Shown here piece after piece: positions 12,807-24,999 of a DNA stretch of 64,000 nt; position 1 is the first letter of the stretch; every line of letters begins with the position of its first letter. The stretch lies in assembly GCA_945643635.1 (NCBI GenBank), contig CALZFC010000248.1:1931001-1995000 (forward strand), written 5' to 3'. The translations under genes were made by a program, and so were the position numbers. The DNA comes from Allodiplogaster sudhausi (Eukaryota > Nematoda > Chromadorea > Rhabditida > Diplogasteridae). The notes below the pieces were generated by a model. It did not search any database, was not told the origin of the DNA, and saw only the letters and a list, made by a program, of their open reading frames with translations.

Positions 12807-13010
12807 TTAGTTAATAGCCAGATAATTGAAAGAAGAAATTTGAGTTTTTTCAGGCTTGGGGGTTGAGTTTAACATGAAGCATCGATCGTATCGTGACGCG
12901 GGCAGTGGCGGCTTGACGAGGTGTACGGTACTGCTCGTTTTCATTTCGCAGAGCAGACGGCGTAACTGACTCATGCACAGCAGAAGCACGGGTGATGGCA
13001 GACTGCGGAT
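12807..13010 (-). pseudogene. Orphan last exon of a related chemoreceptor (type 2)
   Basis: Begins after an acceptor with IRSLPSPVLLLCMSQLRRLL, the same TM7 layout as the other copies (IRSMAPPILLLCLSRSM), and then carries its own tail (STVHLVKPPLP). It matches the orphan exon at 34297-34464. Flanking DNA at 12300-12750 resembles 30800-31300 and 25660-25960, so it came with a segmental duplication. No upstream exons of its own are found. Confidence 0.6.
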
Positions 13011-14789
13011 CTGTATTATTGTTTTTTTTTTTAATCTTTGATTAGTATCTGATTGATTCACTCATTGCACAAAATCGTATTCTCCTCACAACCTTTTCTT
13101 TAATTCTGTTGACTTTCAGTTGCTTCTTTTCGATTTGTTTGAGATTTGTTACCGTTTTCGCACGAGTTGATTAGTTCAAAGTTTCAGTATTAGTCATATG
13201 GGAGTATAAACAGGCCTAATTGAGCGAAACAGTTGCGTCTTTTTCTGACATGCGCAGACTTCCGCTTCTCAAATCAAAGTTCAAATAAAATGTTTCTGAA
13301 ACAATGGGCAGAATAATTACGCGCAGTTAATGGTGAGTGATGTTTGATTCTTGGCCTTGTCAACAACGAATAGGCGCCTCTTTTTTGCAAAAAAAAAAAT
13401 TATTACGTTTTCCACTCTCACCTCACACGCATATCGTGTTGGTAATTAACGATTCTGTCTTGAAACAAAACGAATAATTATTAAACAATCCAAAACTCTA
13501 AATTCGCGCCATTTGCCTGACAAAAGGGAGGGAAAGCATGAAATTTAGAGAGGCGTGACTGCAATGACCAGGAAAATTTTATTCGTGAAATACATCTATT
13601 CGACAAAATGTGACTGCCTCAAATAAAGGATGCAACATTTTAGTCGTAATTTCTATGAATGATATCTAGTAGCAACTTCCTGCTGCCCACAATCTGTGCC
13701 GTATGCACATCACAACTTTAACATGATAATTTGTCTCTCATGCTCAAATGCCGCTATATACACCTTCTTGACTAAATCATACTCTGTTTCGCATAGCTAT
13801 CAAAATAATTACGAATTAATAATAGTCGTATCGTATTCGGTGAAACAAATCGATTTTTCTAAAATAATTGTGCAATAATTAATATCTGATAGCAGGTAGT
13901 ATTTTAAAGAGGGCCATCAACAAAAAAATATTGAAATTTTAAATGCCACGGCGACGGAAATTTAAATGCCGGAATTGTCGCTGCGTCTCAGTGCGGTTGA
14001 TTGTATTAGTGGGGATATGATGGTCCATTAGCAAAGTCCACTGGCGGTCTGCCAGAGAGCGTCGCGCATCGAACGATTCAGGCACAAAAGAAGAATAGGC
14101 GGAGCCATGCTGCGGATCTAGAAACGACATATGTTTCTCCCAATTTACGCTACGGAACAAAACATGTTACTAGGCCATTTCCATTTGGAGCAATTCTCCC
14201 TTTTTTTCCTTTCTCAGAGAGGACAAGCATTATAATCAAGGTTACATGTTTTGAAGAACATTTTAAATAAAACTTTTTTCTCTTCACCGAACTAGCTCAC
14301 TTTCTCTCGATATTTCAGCTGTCTTCTTCTCTTTAACCTTGTATTACTTTCTCTCTTTTAAAAGAGCTAAAAACTCACACTTGAAACCTTTCTGTGAGTA
14401 TGTGATTTAGAGAGATTTCGACCACAATTGTCAGGAAATTCAAATAGGTATCGATAGAGCATCGTGAAGCTTTAACCTCAAGTATTTTTTTCTCTTTTCT
14501 GCCCATGTACCTCTGATGCGTAGGCAGCCGTCATGAATCGCGTCGGAATATCCATCCTTGCTCCGAGGAATGTCTTGGCGAGCTGCCAAATTCAATAATT
14601 AAGAACAAAATGGTTATTTAAAAAATAGTTAAGAAAAACTATAAAAGAGTAAAAGAACGTAAAATTTTAAGAACCTGATCCAAGATCGTTGTCAGATGCA
14701 GAAAGAACATGCCAATGCTAACATACACAAGCGGCCTCTCGCGCTCTTCCATCCTAAAGCCGCTCGAAAATGATCCTGTGTCTTGTTAG

Positions 14790-14965
14790 CAAAAGACCGC
14801 TCATAGTCCATACGGAAAAATATCCGTTACCGGTAACGGATATTATATGCGGATTGTCCTTATGTACTTTCGGCTCCGGGGGATATATCCGTAGTTAGAG
14901 CGCACCCGATCAGTAACACTATCCGTAAACCATATCCTAGTGCAATCCGTAGTTTATAAAAAAAT
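14790..14965. repeat. Palindromic insertion in intron 5 of copy B
   Basis: Holds a perfect 26 bp palindrome at 14819-14844 (AATATCCGTTACCGG and its complement) and several further ATCCGTA motifs. The other two receptor copies lack it at this position. It looks like a small MITE, but clear ends were not identified. Confidence 0.45.
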
Positions 14966-16792
14966 TCCAAAAAAATTTGTCAAGACAGAAATGAACCAAC
15001 ACGCGAAGAATACTTTTTCTGTGTGTATTCACCATTATATTCATCGTTTCAAATTTTTAAAAATAAATATAAGAATGTGCAGTACACTTGCCTTTTACTC
15101 GAGACCTCTCAGAGTGTCCTGACGGTCATGAAAGAGAGAATGATGGATGCGACTGTGCTGAGCATTTGGCAGATCGCCAAGCCAACGTTCCGGAGACACT
15201 GACAATGAGAAGGCAATGATGGAGATCATTCTAATATTGTGAGACATGTGGTTTATAAATTAACTTATGCTTATTGTTAGTTGTTTATCAAGTTTCTCAA
15301 GCATTGTAAGGTAAGAGTAGGAATGAAAGAAAAGGGAAAGAGAGCGCAAGAGAGGAAACGAGCCAGAGACAGTGAAAGAGAGAGAGTAATACAAACATAC
15401 ACATCTAATTGGATAATGAAAGAGAAAAATTAATTCCCATTCGATTGGCTTTAAGTTGCAAAAGCTTCTTTTCTGATACGATCGCAAATGAGTAACCTAA
15501 AAACTGATAATTTTAAGGATCACCAGTTAACACTGGTCATGATCAAGCGCTTAGGAACCTAAGTGCAGGACCTTTAATTCTTTTGAAAGAAACATATACT
15601 GTAGAAAATTTCAAGTACTTTAAGAATAATTTGGCTAAAAACCGCTTTCGAAAATATTTAGAGCCGTATTTTAAGGCTAAAATCAAATTTTCTGAAAATA
15701 TCATCCCAGATAAAAATTAAATATCCAATTAGACCTCGCTGGCTGTCAGATAATAATTATGACTAGTGTAATTTATGAGATTACTGCACCGATTCTCGCG
15801 CGGAAAACAGTATAAAACTATGAAATTATAGCATTTTGTAGAGCAAAGTCGAGTTGTAGTCAAATGTTATAAACCAATTCGCTAAATTTTTCCTAGGGAA
15901 TGTCATAATATGACCGTGCTCGAGTCTCGACATCCTGTCATAACGTCGGTTTCTCATTGTGCAATTTGGTCTTCAGCTCATTTGCTGAATTGCAATAACA
16001 AGTGAATTAGAACGTGCTTACTTCTATAAAGCCGTCAAAGTCGAAAACCTTACCGAAGGGACATTGATTAAGACGACGAAGCTGTAGAGAGAAGTGTTCG
16101 TAATGGGATAGTATTGGACGGTAGCAAAGAGCACCATCCAAGTTGTGGCCAGGGGAGCGATGCACGCAATCAACATCCACGACAAGCAGATGCGGCGTGG
16201 AAGCTGAAATCATTATGCCGGGATTGTTATGGATTAAGTTAGTTAATTTACCTTACTTACTGACAACTTTAACGCTTTCACCCTATACTTTCCGTTAAAA
16301 ATAAAGTTCTTAATTTCTGACATTTTTGTTCAGAGGGGTTCAGAGGGGGGCAATAAATCGATTTATGGCAATGGCGAGGTTGTTGTAGTCTTGTGCGGCC
16401 GTAAAATAGAAAGCGGCCCTAAATAAAGGTTGAAAATGTCTTCTTTTGATACTTGTAAATAGAAATCGATTGAAGCGAAAAGTTGAATTGACTTGAAGCA
16501 GAAGGCAAGAAAGGTGTCGCCGTAATGTGCAAAGTAGAAACGGGCGAGAAATGGAGTCACTGGGAGACGAGTGGCGATGTTCGATGATAACACGAGGAAC
16601 ATATCCTGCAATAAATATTTTTGCCTAGATCTTTATCCTTTGTAAAATCATGAAAATATTTTTTTAAATTCCTGTATGGTATGATATCTTATTTTCTTTT
16701 GAAAACACGTATAAAATGTCACAATTTTAGTTCGTGTTCACACACCTCACGCTATACAATTACCGACTGCAACTCGCTTTTTCCCTCGTCTA

Positions 16793-17329
16793 GCTCTGTG
16801 GAAAACAGGCGTGAGAACTAATGAAAAACATGTTGTTAAACTGTACACGACGTATCCTAACAATAAATTCATACTGACAAACGACAAAACATATTTTACG
16901 CAATTAATAATAGTAATACATATGAATAAAACTACCACTATTACAATAATGCCGCCATAGATGAATTGAATGAAGAAGTCTCCGCGGAAAGTGGTGGCTC
17001 TTCCACAGATAATGATAACGATCTCGATGACGTAGAGGGCGACGAAGAGTGGCACGTAGAGCTCTGTGGAAAACAGGCGTGAGAACTAATGAAAAACATG
17101 TTATTATTACCAAACTGTACACGACGTATCCTAACAATAAATTCATACTGACAAACGACAAAACATATTTTACGCAATTAATAATAGTAATACATATGAA
17201 TAAAACTACCACTATTACAATAATGCCGCCATAGATGAATTGAATGAAGAAGTCTCCGCGGAAAGTGGTGGCTCTTCCGCGGATAATGATAACGATCTCG
17301 ATGACGTAGAGGGCGACGAAGAGTGGCAC
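16793..17329. repeat. Tandem duplication of the 3' part of exon 1 and intron 1
   Basis: A 268 bp unit starting AGCTCTGTGGAAAACAGG is present twice, at 16793-17060 and 17061-17329. It contains the second half of TM1-encoding exon 1 plus intron. The proximal copy has an AC-to-AT change and a short insertion near 17101. The unit places a second partial exon 1 inside intron 1. Confidence 0.85.
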
Positions 17330-17401
17330 ATAGACCAGAGTGGCGAAGAACGCGAGCTCGCCGAAGGTCTCCATTGCCGCGTACGGCGATGACGACGCCA
17401 T

Positions 17402-17648
17402 TATTGGCTGGACAATGAGGGGTTTTAATTAATTAATTTTATGGATTTTTGGATTTTTAATTAATTAATTTTGGTTAATTATATTATTGCATCTTATTTT
17501 CATCTGAATATGGCGCGAACGAGCAAAGAAAATTATCTAAAAATAAAACTATGGATAAGAAAGAAACGAATGGGAAAGGCCACAGCTTTTTGCTCGGAAA
17601 CAATGGAAGTGTTGGCCTATGGTAAGGAGGAAGGGCGGGCATAAATAT
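17402..17648 (-). promoter_or_regulatory. Conserved upstream region of receptor copies B and C
   Basis: 17430-17645 matches 29580-29762 upstream of the intact copy. Shared stretches are ATATTATTGCAT, GAAACGAATGGGAAA and GGAAGGGCGGGCATAAA. Conservation outside the coding exons is consistent with a shared promoter, but equally with recent duplication. Confidence 0.4.
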
Positions 17649-18022
17649 CAACAATGGCAGAAATGGGCGCGGCGTGCCGCCGCGTGCCAATCAGACCGCA
17701 TTGAATAAGTCGACGCATACTCAACCAAATGTAAAGATCCGCATATATAAAGAATCAGCATTTTCTGGCACATCGAGCACACAGACTTTTAAAATATAAT
17801 TTTACAACTTTTTTCATTAAAGTTAGTAAGAAAATAATTACTGTATTTTGACTATCATGAAGTTCACTAGGCACACGACAGTAAGGCACACTCGAAATAT
17901 GACATATTCTTCATCTCTTATTGCTCGCCACAGTTTCGTATTTTAGCCGGCTTCCTTACTAGTTGAGCATACTTTGATTGTTTCACGGTGCAAATCGACT
18001 TTGAATAACGAATTATAGCTTA
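17649..18022 (+). repeat. Left arm of inverted repeat bounding the S23 block
   Basis: Matches the reverse complement of 24479-24854 along its length: for example CAACAATGGCAGAAATGGGCG at the outer edge, AAAGATCCGCATATATA, TCTGGCACATCGAGCAC and GTTTCACGGTGCAAATCGAC at the inner edge. The arms are about 375 bp and clearly diverged. They bound 6.4 kb containing two pieces of ribosomal protein S23. Confidence 0.8.
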
Positions 18023-19874
18023 TTCTGCCATCATGTGTCCTTGCTGCCTCTTTTGGCTCTAAAATGAACGGTGTACCGGCCCATGTTTCGAACAATTTTC
18101 ATTGCGCCATGAAGTGTTTCGTATTTGTCTTGGCCATGATGCATTCTGTTGATTCAAGTGGAGTTATCTTGCAACAGACAGAAGTTGCTATCGATTTTCG
18201 ACCGACTATTCGACGAGAATGATCGGCCGACTTCGGAAGAGGGCGCTAGTCTAGCTTTCTTCCGGCCTGGTCAGCTTTTTTTTAAATCTTTTGTCTTTGG
18301 TTGCTTATTTTTGTCGCATCATTCATAAAGATGTATCGCTCGTCCGAATAGTTAATGAAACGGTGTTTGACTGGTTGACTTGCGAAACTCAAGGCCAACA
18401 ACTGCTCATTTTGTGTTTTATTTGGAATTAAATGCTGTTAATCTTTTGCAGCAGTATAATCTTCATCGTTTAAGCCCTTTCTTTTTCCTATTCCAAAATA
18501 GATATCCTCTCATATTGGTTAACATGTTTAGAGCTAAAACATATCCCAAACACTTTCGCTGAACAGCGGAGATTATCTCAATGTACAGCAGTTTTGGAAC
18601 GGCGCTACAATAAGAATATGTTCGGTGTATAAGTATGTTTCAAACTAAAGCTTCCTGCTTTCATTACATTGGTGCACCTTTTTTCTTAAATTTTTGCATT
18701 ATTATTACGAGAAATGGATGGAGAAACGTGTTATCTTTTATCAGGATCGCAAATTCGAGTTCCTGCCCGCATTTTCGCGTATCGCTGGAGCATGGAGAAG
18801 CGTATCCTGGCCTACTCCACCGCTTCATCGCCTTCTCGAGTTCTCGGCTGAACAGGTATAAATGCTTCTTCGGCTCATCAGTAATCTTTCTATCATTTTA
18901 TGAGAATATGCTATCTAGTCACGTCTTTTGCAGTAGTCTTCGCCTTGTAATTTAAGTCCTTCCTTGCATTCGATATTTCGTACTAGGCCGACCATAGTTC
19001 TTTGCATTATTCTAAGATTTTGGTTCACATGTTCAAAATTAAAACTCATTCCAAACACTTATAATAGGCGTTAAATGTACAGCAATTCCATGCTAAATCT
19101 ACAGTAAGAAGATGTCCTTTCCTACAGTATGATTCAAACTAAACCATGTGTTTATTAAATTTCTACAACTTTTTCTTCCTCATTTTTTTATATTAACTTA
19201 TGAGATGGAGCCCCCTGTCTTTTATCAGGATCGCTCGAGTGCTCGACCCATCACATGCGGAATGCGCAAGAATGCAGGGGAAGTCTCTGGTGTGCATAGA
19301 GAGAAGACCCCTTCTCTGATTCCGTCCGGATTGAAAGGTGTGTATTGCGTTTTCATTTTTAAAGTTAAGTGAAATACTTAGAATGTGAAGTTTACAGGTT
19401 CGAATTGTTTCCTTGTTGGAATTATTTTAATTTGATTTATGGCTTTTATTGGCTAGGTGGTTTTCTGTTATTTCTCTGTGGTTTTTTATCGCGAATATAT
19501 ATGTACCTGATTTTGCATTTTCCTGATTAGTTTGCATTCTTGTGAAGAAGGGGCTTTGCTGACAAACACTGTGCGGTGGACCCCCTTACTGTTGGTCATA
19601 GGGGTGTTTTCTTCTCTGTTTGTGCTGACAAGAATTTGTGATAATGAACAAGAGACATGTTGTGAAGGATCCTGTTGCAGTAGTCGATTTGTGTTGGCTT
19701 AACAAGTGGTTATGATGAAGTTTGTAGGGCTATACAGTATTATCGGTTTGCGCTATGCTGCGAAACAGTATGGCTTTCTTTTTGGCTGTCAGTTTCGTTT
19801 AATTGAAGGAAACAACATTTTATGCCTTAAAATAAGTGTTTTTTCGAAGCCTTAACCAACTTTTTTGGTTTAAG
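18023..19874. other. Diverged direct duplication, no gene recognised
   Basis: 18500-18850 and 19020-19340 share order and motifs (a run of CCAAACACTT, TACAGCA, a GTTTCAAACTAAA/GATTCAAACTAAA stretch, then TTTTATCAGGATCGC followed by a GT donor). Each copy looks like an exon after TTTATCAG, at 18746 and 19230, but the two translations do not match each other or a known protein. Confidence 0.4.
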
Positions 19875-20014
19875 GAGAACGACGAGGTACTCGTGGCTGG
19901 ATTCGATCGCAAGGGCCACGCCGTCGGAGATATTCCCGGTGTCCGCTTCAAGAAAACGCCAATATGTCCCTCATCTCCCTCTTCAAGGGCAAGAAGGAGA
20001 GACCGCGTTCGTAG
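19875..20014 (+). pseudogene. rps-23: Ribosomal protein S23 (uS12), C-terminal fragment
   Basis: After a TTTAAG acceptor the frame reads [19 protein letters not shown] and IPGVRFK, the conserved end of eukaryotic S23. A net 7 bp deletion then replaces the expected VVKV, and the rest ([21 protein letters not shown]) continues in another frame. S23 is a small-subunit protein at the decoding centre, so a frameshifted copy is not functional. The N-terminal part is found inverted, 3.7 kb away on the other strand. Confidence 0.85.
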
Positions 20015-20770
20015 AGTCTCCCTCTTACTCTCGATCGCACCGTTTTTTTGTTATTCCATTGTTATGAAGCGACATTTTTAAATGTTGTGCATCTAATTGC
20101 AAAAATTCTACGACTTGTGGTTTCTTGTACATTGAGAGAAGATAAAGAGAAGGTTTGTTGCTGGAAAGTTGGTTGGGCCTATGGACGAATCTGTGGGCTG
20201 GAAAAAGATGTGTTCGACTCTTTCAATCAGTTGCTGCTTTGCTGAATGTTTCTCAGAGCCTAGCGATGTGCTATGATTGAGCTCTCTCCCCACTCATTCC
20301 AATTGGTCCTTTGCTTCTCCCTTTGTATGTTCAACTAAAAACAATGGGGAAGTGCCGCGGTCAACCGAAAATTATATTTAGCTGTGCATTAGGAAAATCT
20401 CGTTCAGCATGGCTCGCTTCTTCAGTGAGGAGATATTGACTCGGCATGTTGAACTGAGAATGGCAGAATCTTAAAGTGAACTAATGTAAGTGTGACAGCA
20501 CGACATCGGACTGTGCATCGAATAATCGAGCAGACGCCAGCAACGAGTATTTGGGGTTCGAGAGCGAGGGAGGAAGAGAAGAGAGAAAGAAAAGGAGCTG
20601 GAGGAGAAAGGGGGGGGGGGGGGGGTTAGAGACAAAAGAAGCCACCACGACATGACAATATGGGATGTTCAATTACGTGATACAGTTCTTATAGACTGGT
20701 GGATATAATGTTTATTATTAATTCCCTATCGCCTATCTTTGTCTCAGATTTCTCTGTCTCACTCTCACTG

Positions 20771-20821
<51 letters not shown>

Positions 20822-21245
20822 TTCACCGTATTCAGTTCGAGCTTGAAGGCAAACAATCACAAACTGCTGTCTCATAGAGCGAATTTGTCATAGCTTCTGT
20901 TAAGTGTGAATCGAAAAAAATGGGAGGGAAAGCGAGAGAAGGATGTGGAAGGCGGCCCGTCGGTGAGCATTGATTAATAACAATAAACTACTCATAAGAG
21001 TGGCACAGCTGGCTCGTGCTTTGCAACTTCTGTCGGATTCTTTTCTGCGTGTTTGATATGTGCACGATCAGGAGAATGCTCAATTGGGAAGACTTCAAGT
21101 GAAATATGTTCAAGTGGGAAGACACGAAGTGCAAGCTGCTGCCCATGAAATTGATCTTCAGGCGGTGAGATTTTTTAGTCTGATAGCAGAAAGGTCTCCT
21201 GGGTTTATGCGCTGCCACTTTTCGATTTGTCAACAGCTACCTGTC
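20015..21245. other. No gene; G and CT homopolymer/microsatellite tracts
   Basis: Contains a G run near 20611-20626 and a CT array at about 20776-20820. No coding exon is recognised. Confidence 0.5.
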
Positions 21246-21320
21246 GTAAGGTCGTGTGTGGTTGAGTGGTAATCATCCCACCGAGTGATGCAAAGGGCAA
21301 GGGTTCGGATCCGCCCGGCA
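21246..21320 (+). repeat. tRNA-like sequence (SINE head?)
   Basis: TGGTTGAGTGGTAATCA fits an A box and GGGTTCGGATCC fits a B box at tRNA-like spacing. Stems are imperfect and the acceptor stem does not close, so it is more likely a tRNA-derived repeat than a tRNA gene. A GA array follows 280 bp downstream. Confidence 0.4.
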
Positions 21321-21604
21321 GTGCTGGCTTTTGTGGCAGTAATAATCGCAATTCGGTCGCTCATACATTTAACCCAAGACATTCGAAATTCTAGTATTCG
21401 GCTCAAATTACCAAGTCGTTCACATCGATCGGTCCCCTCTTACAAATAGGTTAGTAGTCTCATTGCCCTCAGACGAGATTTGTTCATCGCTGGGCCGCGC
21501 GTCACATTCTTCTCATCAGGTCGTCTCATTCATCACTAGGATAGCATCAGAGCGGTTTGTAATTGGCACTGAGACCGTGGAGAAGGGTCGAACCGCAAAC
21601 CGTG

Positions 21605-21792
<188 letters not shown>

Positions 21793-21964
21793 GGGCACTA
21801 GACAATGAGTTCAGGGAAGAGATAGTAGTTCTATTTTCGCGTGTAGATAATCACGGTGGAAATCACTCTCCATTTTAGTGAACTCTAGCTAGCTTTGAGG
21901 GTGTTTCCTATAACACTGAGCAGGCAATTTCTCTGAGTACATGTTCAGCATAGGAGATGGATGT

Positions 21965-22040
21965 GACCGTGTGGTGTGCAGGTTAGCGCCTCACTGTACT
22001 GCGCAGGGGCCGAGGGTTCGAGGCCCACTGGTGAATATTG
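21965..22040 (+). repeat. tRNA-like sequence (SINE head?)
   Basis: GTGGTGTGCAGGTTAGCGCC resembles an A box region and GAGGGTTCGAGGCCC a B box and T loop. Like the one at 21246 it is followed by a GA array (22495-22545). No intact cloverleaf was seen. Confidence 0.4.
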
Positions 22041-23677
22041 CTTTTGCGTGAAAGATTTCACAAAATTTCAGCATAGAAAGTCTTTCGCTGGCATAATCAT
22101 GTCGTGCCCTTTAATTATTTCGCCTGCTTCGTCCGCTCCGCTTCTCTTCCGTCTTACCTCTGTTCATCTTCCCAGTCTTCCAGCTACATGTTCAGTAGAT
22201 CACTGCTCTCGCTCTCGCTTTCTATTTTGTATTCCTATCATGCTTTGCCCCCCATCATCATTTGTTTCCATATCCTGTTTTGTCTTTATATCCTGCTATT
22301 TCCTTTACCTCTCTCCTTTTCAGTCCATTCAACACCGCTCGTCTATCATTAATCTGGAAGCTTTATCAAATCACTTGAGAAGCAAACATAAAAACAAACA
22401 CGGGAACACCATGTACCACATTCATTTCTCATCATACAATCATCCGTCATGGTCAGCGAGAGGAGAGACAGAGAGCAAGAGAGACAGAGGCAGAGCGAGA
22501 GAGAGAGAGAGAGAGGGAGGGAGAGAGAGAGAGAGAGAGAGAGCTAAGGTGGGATAGAGGGAGGAGAGGAAGAGCAGGAGGACTCTTGCCGAGAGCAGCG
22601 GTTGCCGTGTGTTCAGAGTCTTCCGAACCGGAACCATCCTGACAACAAAGGAATACCTTTAGTGCAACCAGAACATTAAATTAACATGAGACTTTAAGTG
22701 TAATTCTTTTGACAAAATAACTAAATGCTATTGTTTTCATTGCATTTTTTGCGTGCATAAAGGTAGCAAACACTAGCTCGTATGCATTCTAAAATGATAT
22801 TACAGTGAAAAAATGGAAAAATCAGACGAAGGCCAATGGTTCCGAAGGGTTTTGTTTGAAAAAAGGATTCCTAATAGAAAATCTGAAGACTAACGGTTGG
22901 CTGCGAGCAGTCGTGGAAGAGAAGGCAGGAGAGAGAGGACGGTGAGAGAGAGAGAGAGAGAGACGGATGGAATTAGCCTCGTCTAGCCGCCATTGCCGTT
23001 CGGTCAGCGTCTTCGGAAGTAGAAACAACCTGGTAACCAAGGAATAATAACACAAAACTAGCAATCAGTCTTGAAACTAGTCTCTTGCCAAATAGTAAAA
23101 TGTTTATACTGTATAATGAAAATTATTGCATATAGGTTGCTAAGGGATATGATACAGCAAAAGTTACTTACTTTTAACAGAAAATGTGAAGACTAACGGT
23201 AGTTGGCGAGCCGATTCGAGGCTCGCTTGGCTAGATTCCTTGGCTCAAACATCCTCGCAACAGCCAAGACTGGAGGCCATCCTTCAAAAAGATCAATCTA
23301 AGAACTCATTCAAGAAATAAATAAGTGGTATTAAAGTGATAAATCATAACAAATAAGTTATAATCGCGTTAGCATTATATCTTTCTTATTTAGGTTCCAA
23401 TAAACGTAAACAAACTTATATACCGCTTGCATATATACCGTACTCCAATCTACCGCACTATTCATCATACAGTAATCCGGCAAATAATGAATGATTATCG
23501 TCAGAGTTTTGAATGGGTTTGATTTAAGTTAATTCTTTCGAAAGCAAGGTGTTAAATGTTAGGGCAAAATGATGAACTATCATCGGACGAATTTTACTAA
23601 AAGTGCAAAAAGAACCCCCAACAAAAGCTTGTCCTAAGGAAAAATGCATTTAAAAAACAAGGCGAAAGCACGTACGT
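22041..23677. other. No gene; GA tracts
   Basis: GA arrays at 22495-22545 and 22946-22965. Two stretches (22590-22680 and 22890-23050) resemble each other, with CCGTTCGGTC/CCGTGTGTTC and a GTCTTC(C)GAA motif, suggesting a small repeat. No coding exon is recognised. Confidence 0.45.
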
Positions 23678-23830
23678 CTTCTCGAGGACGATTCCCTTGG
23701 CGCCTCTGAAGGGGCTGGCCTTCCAGCGCGTGCCAAGATGCGCCTTCTTGTAGCCCTTGTCGTTACAGCGATGCTCACGACGATGGATCTTCATTTCGCG
23801 CGCAGTGCGAATTCCCATCGGCTTACCCAT
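23678..23830 (-). pseudogene. rps-23: Ribosomal protein S23 (uS12), N-terminal fragment
   Basis: Starts [20 protein letters not shown] and continues through [15 protein letters not shown] and GAKGIVLEK, the conserved N-terminal third of S23. Three residues normally present between the Gly-rich turn and AKG are missing, and a conserved Trp is Cys (HRCNDK), so it is degenerate. The frame leaves the family right after VLEK, at a possible GTACGT donor. The middle of the protein (Pro-Asn-Ser-Ala loop and VPRDGC region) was not found in the window. It lies head-on to the C-terminal fragment at 19875-20014. Confidence 0.85.
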
Positions 23831-24478
23831 GGCTCAAGCCTGAGAAATATCCTGATTAGTCATCAAAGATCGACCACCGACAACAAATTCAACACGAACA
23901 GCAAAGCAAATGCCTATAAACAAGCTGTTCATCACGAGAATTAAGGCCGTTGGCATGTGTTTTAAACTAGTCTCCTCAAGATAAATATTCTATTTTCGAG
24001 TCAACAAAGCTTGCAATTTATGCAAATATATCATTCAACTCGAAAGCTAACCGCAACTAATAAAAAAATAAAATAGACAATCGTTAGGCATGACTTTCGC
24101 GTGGAAAGCAAACCACAAACCCGCTGTATTAACTATTCGGATGCATATTTTATGATAGATGTTAAGATATCAAAAAATAAGGAGCAATTATGTTATAATC
24201 TTCAGCAAGAACACATATCAGGTCTTGAAACAGAACAAATGCTGAAAATAGCTGACCATGCCTGACCTAAGCAAGCCCGCGCTCTCTTCCGATGGCCTGA
24301 CGGTCAATTCTCCGCAAAATCGTTCGCACCTTCTGTATTCTGCAAGATATCCGCCTTTTCAATCAACAACAAGAATCAATGCCAACACGTATGCGAAACA
24401 TACCAAGCAACACTGTTACTTAGACCGATATCTGGGTTATTTAGAACTAGAAGTGTCAACGACGACATAGAAAGGCAT

Positions 24479-24854
24479 AATAGGCTATACTTCGCCATCC
24501 AAAGTTGATTTGCACCGTGAAGCAATCAACGTAAGCTCAACAAGGAAGGGAGCCGGCGAAAATACGAAACTAAGGCGAGCAATCAGAGATGCAGAATATG
24601 TCATATTTCGTGTGTGCCTTTCTGTCGTGTGTATAGTGAACTTCATGATAGTCAAAATACGGTAATTATTTTCTTAATAACTTTAATGAAAAAAGTTGTA
24701 AAATGACATTTTAAAAGCCAGTGTGCTCGATGTGCCAGAAAATGCTGATTCTGTATATATGCGGATCTTTACATTTGGTTGCTTCTGCATCGACTTATTC
24801 AATGCGGTCTGATTGGCACACCGCGTCACGCTGCGCCCATTTCTGCCATTGTTG
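24479..24854 (-). repeat. Right arm of inverted repeat bounding the S23 block
   Basis: Reverse complement of 17649-18022, see that entry. The right arm adjoins DNA that begins the 3' flank duplications of the receptor array. Confidence 0.8.
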
Positions 24855-24999
24855 GTGCACATCACTGTATGTACATATGGCGCCCTTCCTGCTGCTCTGT
24901 AATCAGTTCCCTCCGACGTGTGCTGGTATTGTAGGACTTGAGAGGGTCTGTCGATTGTGAGATTTATGAAAATGGACGATCTTTTCATGCGGTTTTATT

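Larger units (their letters stand above)
14028..17401 (-). pseudogene. Chemoreceptor copy B, full length but with two in-frame stops
   Basis: All eight exons of the family are recognisable: 17401-17219, 16605-16493, 16418-16322, 16203-16054, 15198-15092, 14762-14675, 14582-14511 and 14117-14028. Exon 1 has TM1 (LVYVPLFVALYVIEIVIIIR), exon 3 has DYNNLAIAINRFIA, exon 4 has TM4 (MLIACIAPLATTWMVLF). Exon 3 has a TGA at 16340-16342, created by a local duplication of CCCCTCTGAAC where the intact copy reads VRWPLNK. Exon 5 has TGA at 15109-15111 where copy A has CGA (Arg). Part of exon 1 is also duplicated in intron 1. All splice sites are otherwise usable. Two independent stops make it a pseudogene, unless both are sequencing errors. 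Confidence 0.8.

Noticed and set aside
16904..17401. 165-codon open frame as a single-exon receptor
   Set aside because: It reads through the exon 1 donor into intron 1 and the duplicated partial exon; the splice at 17219 matches the intact paralog.
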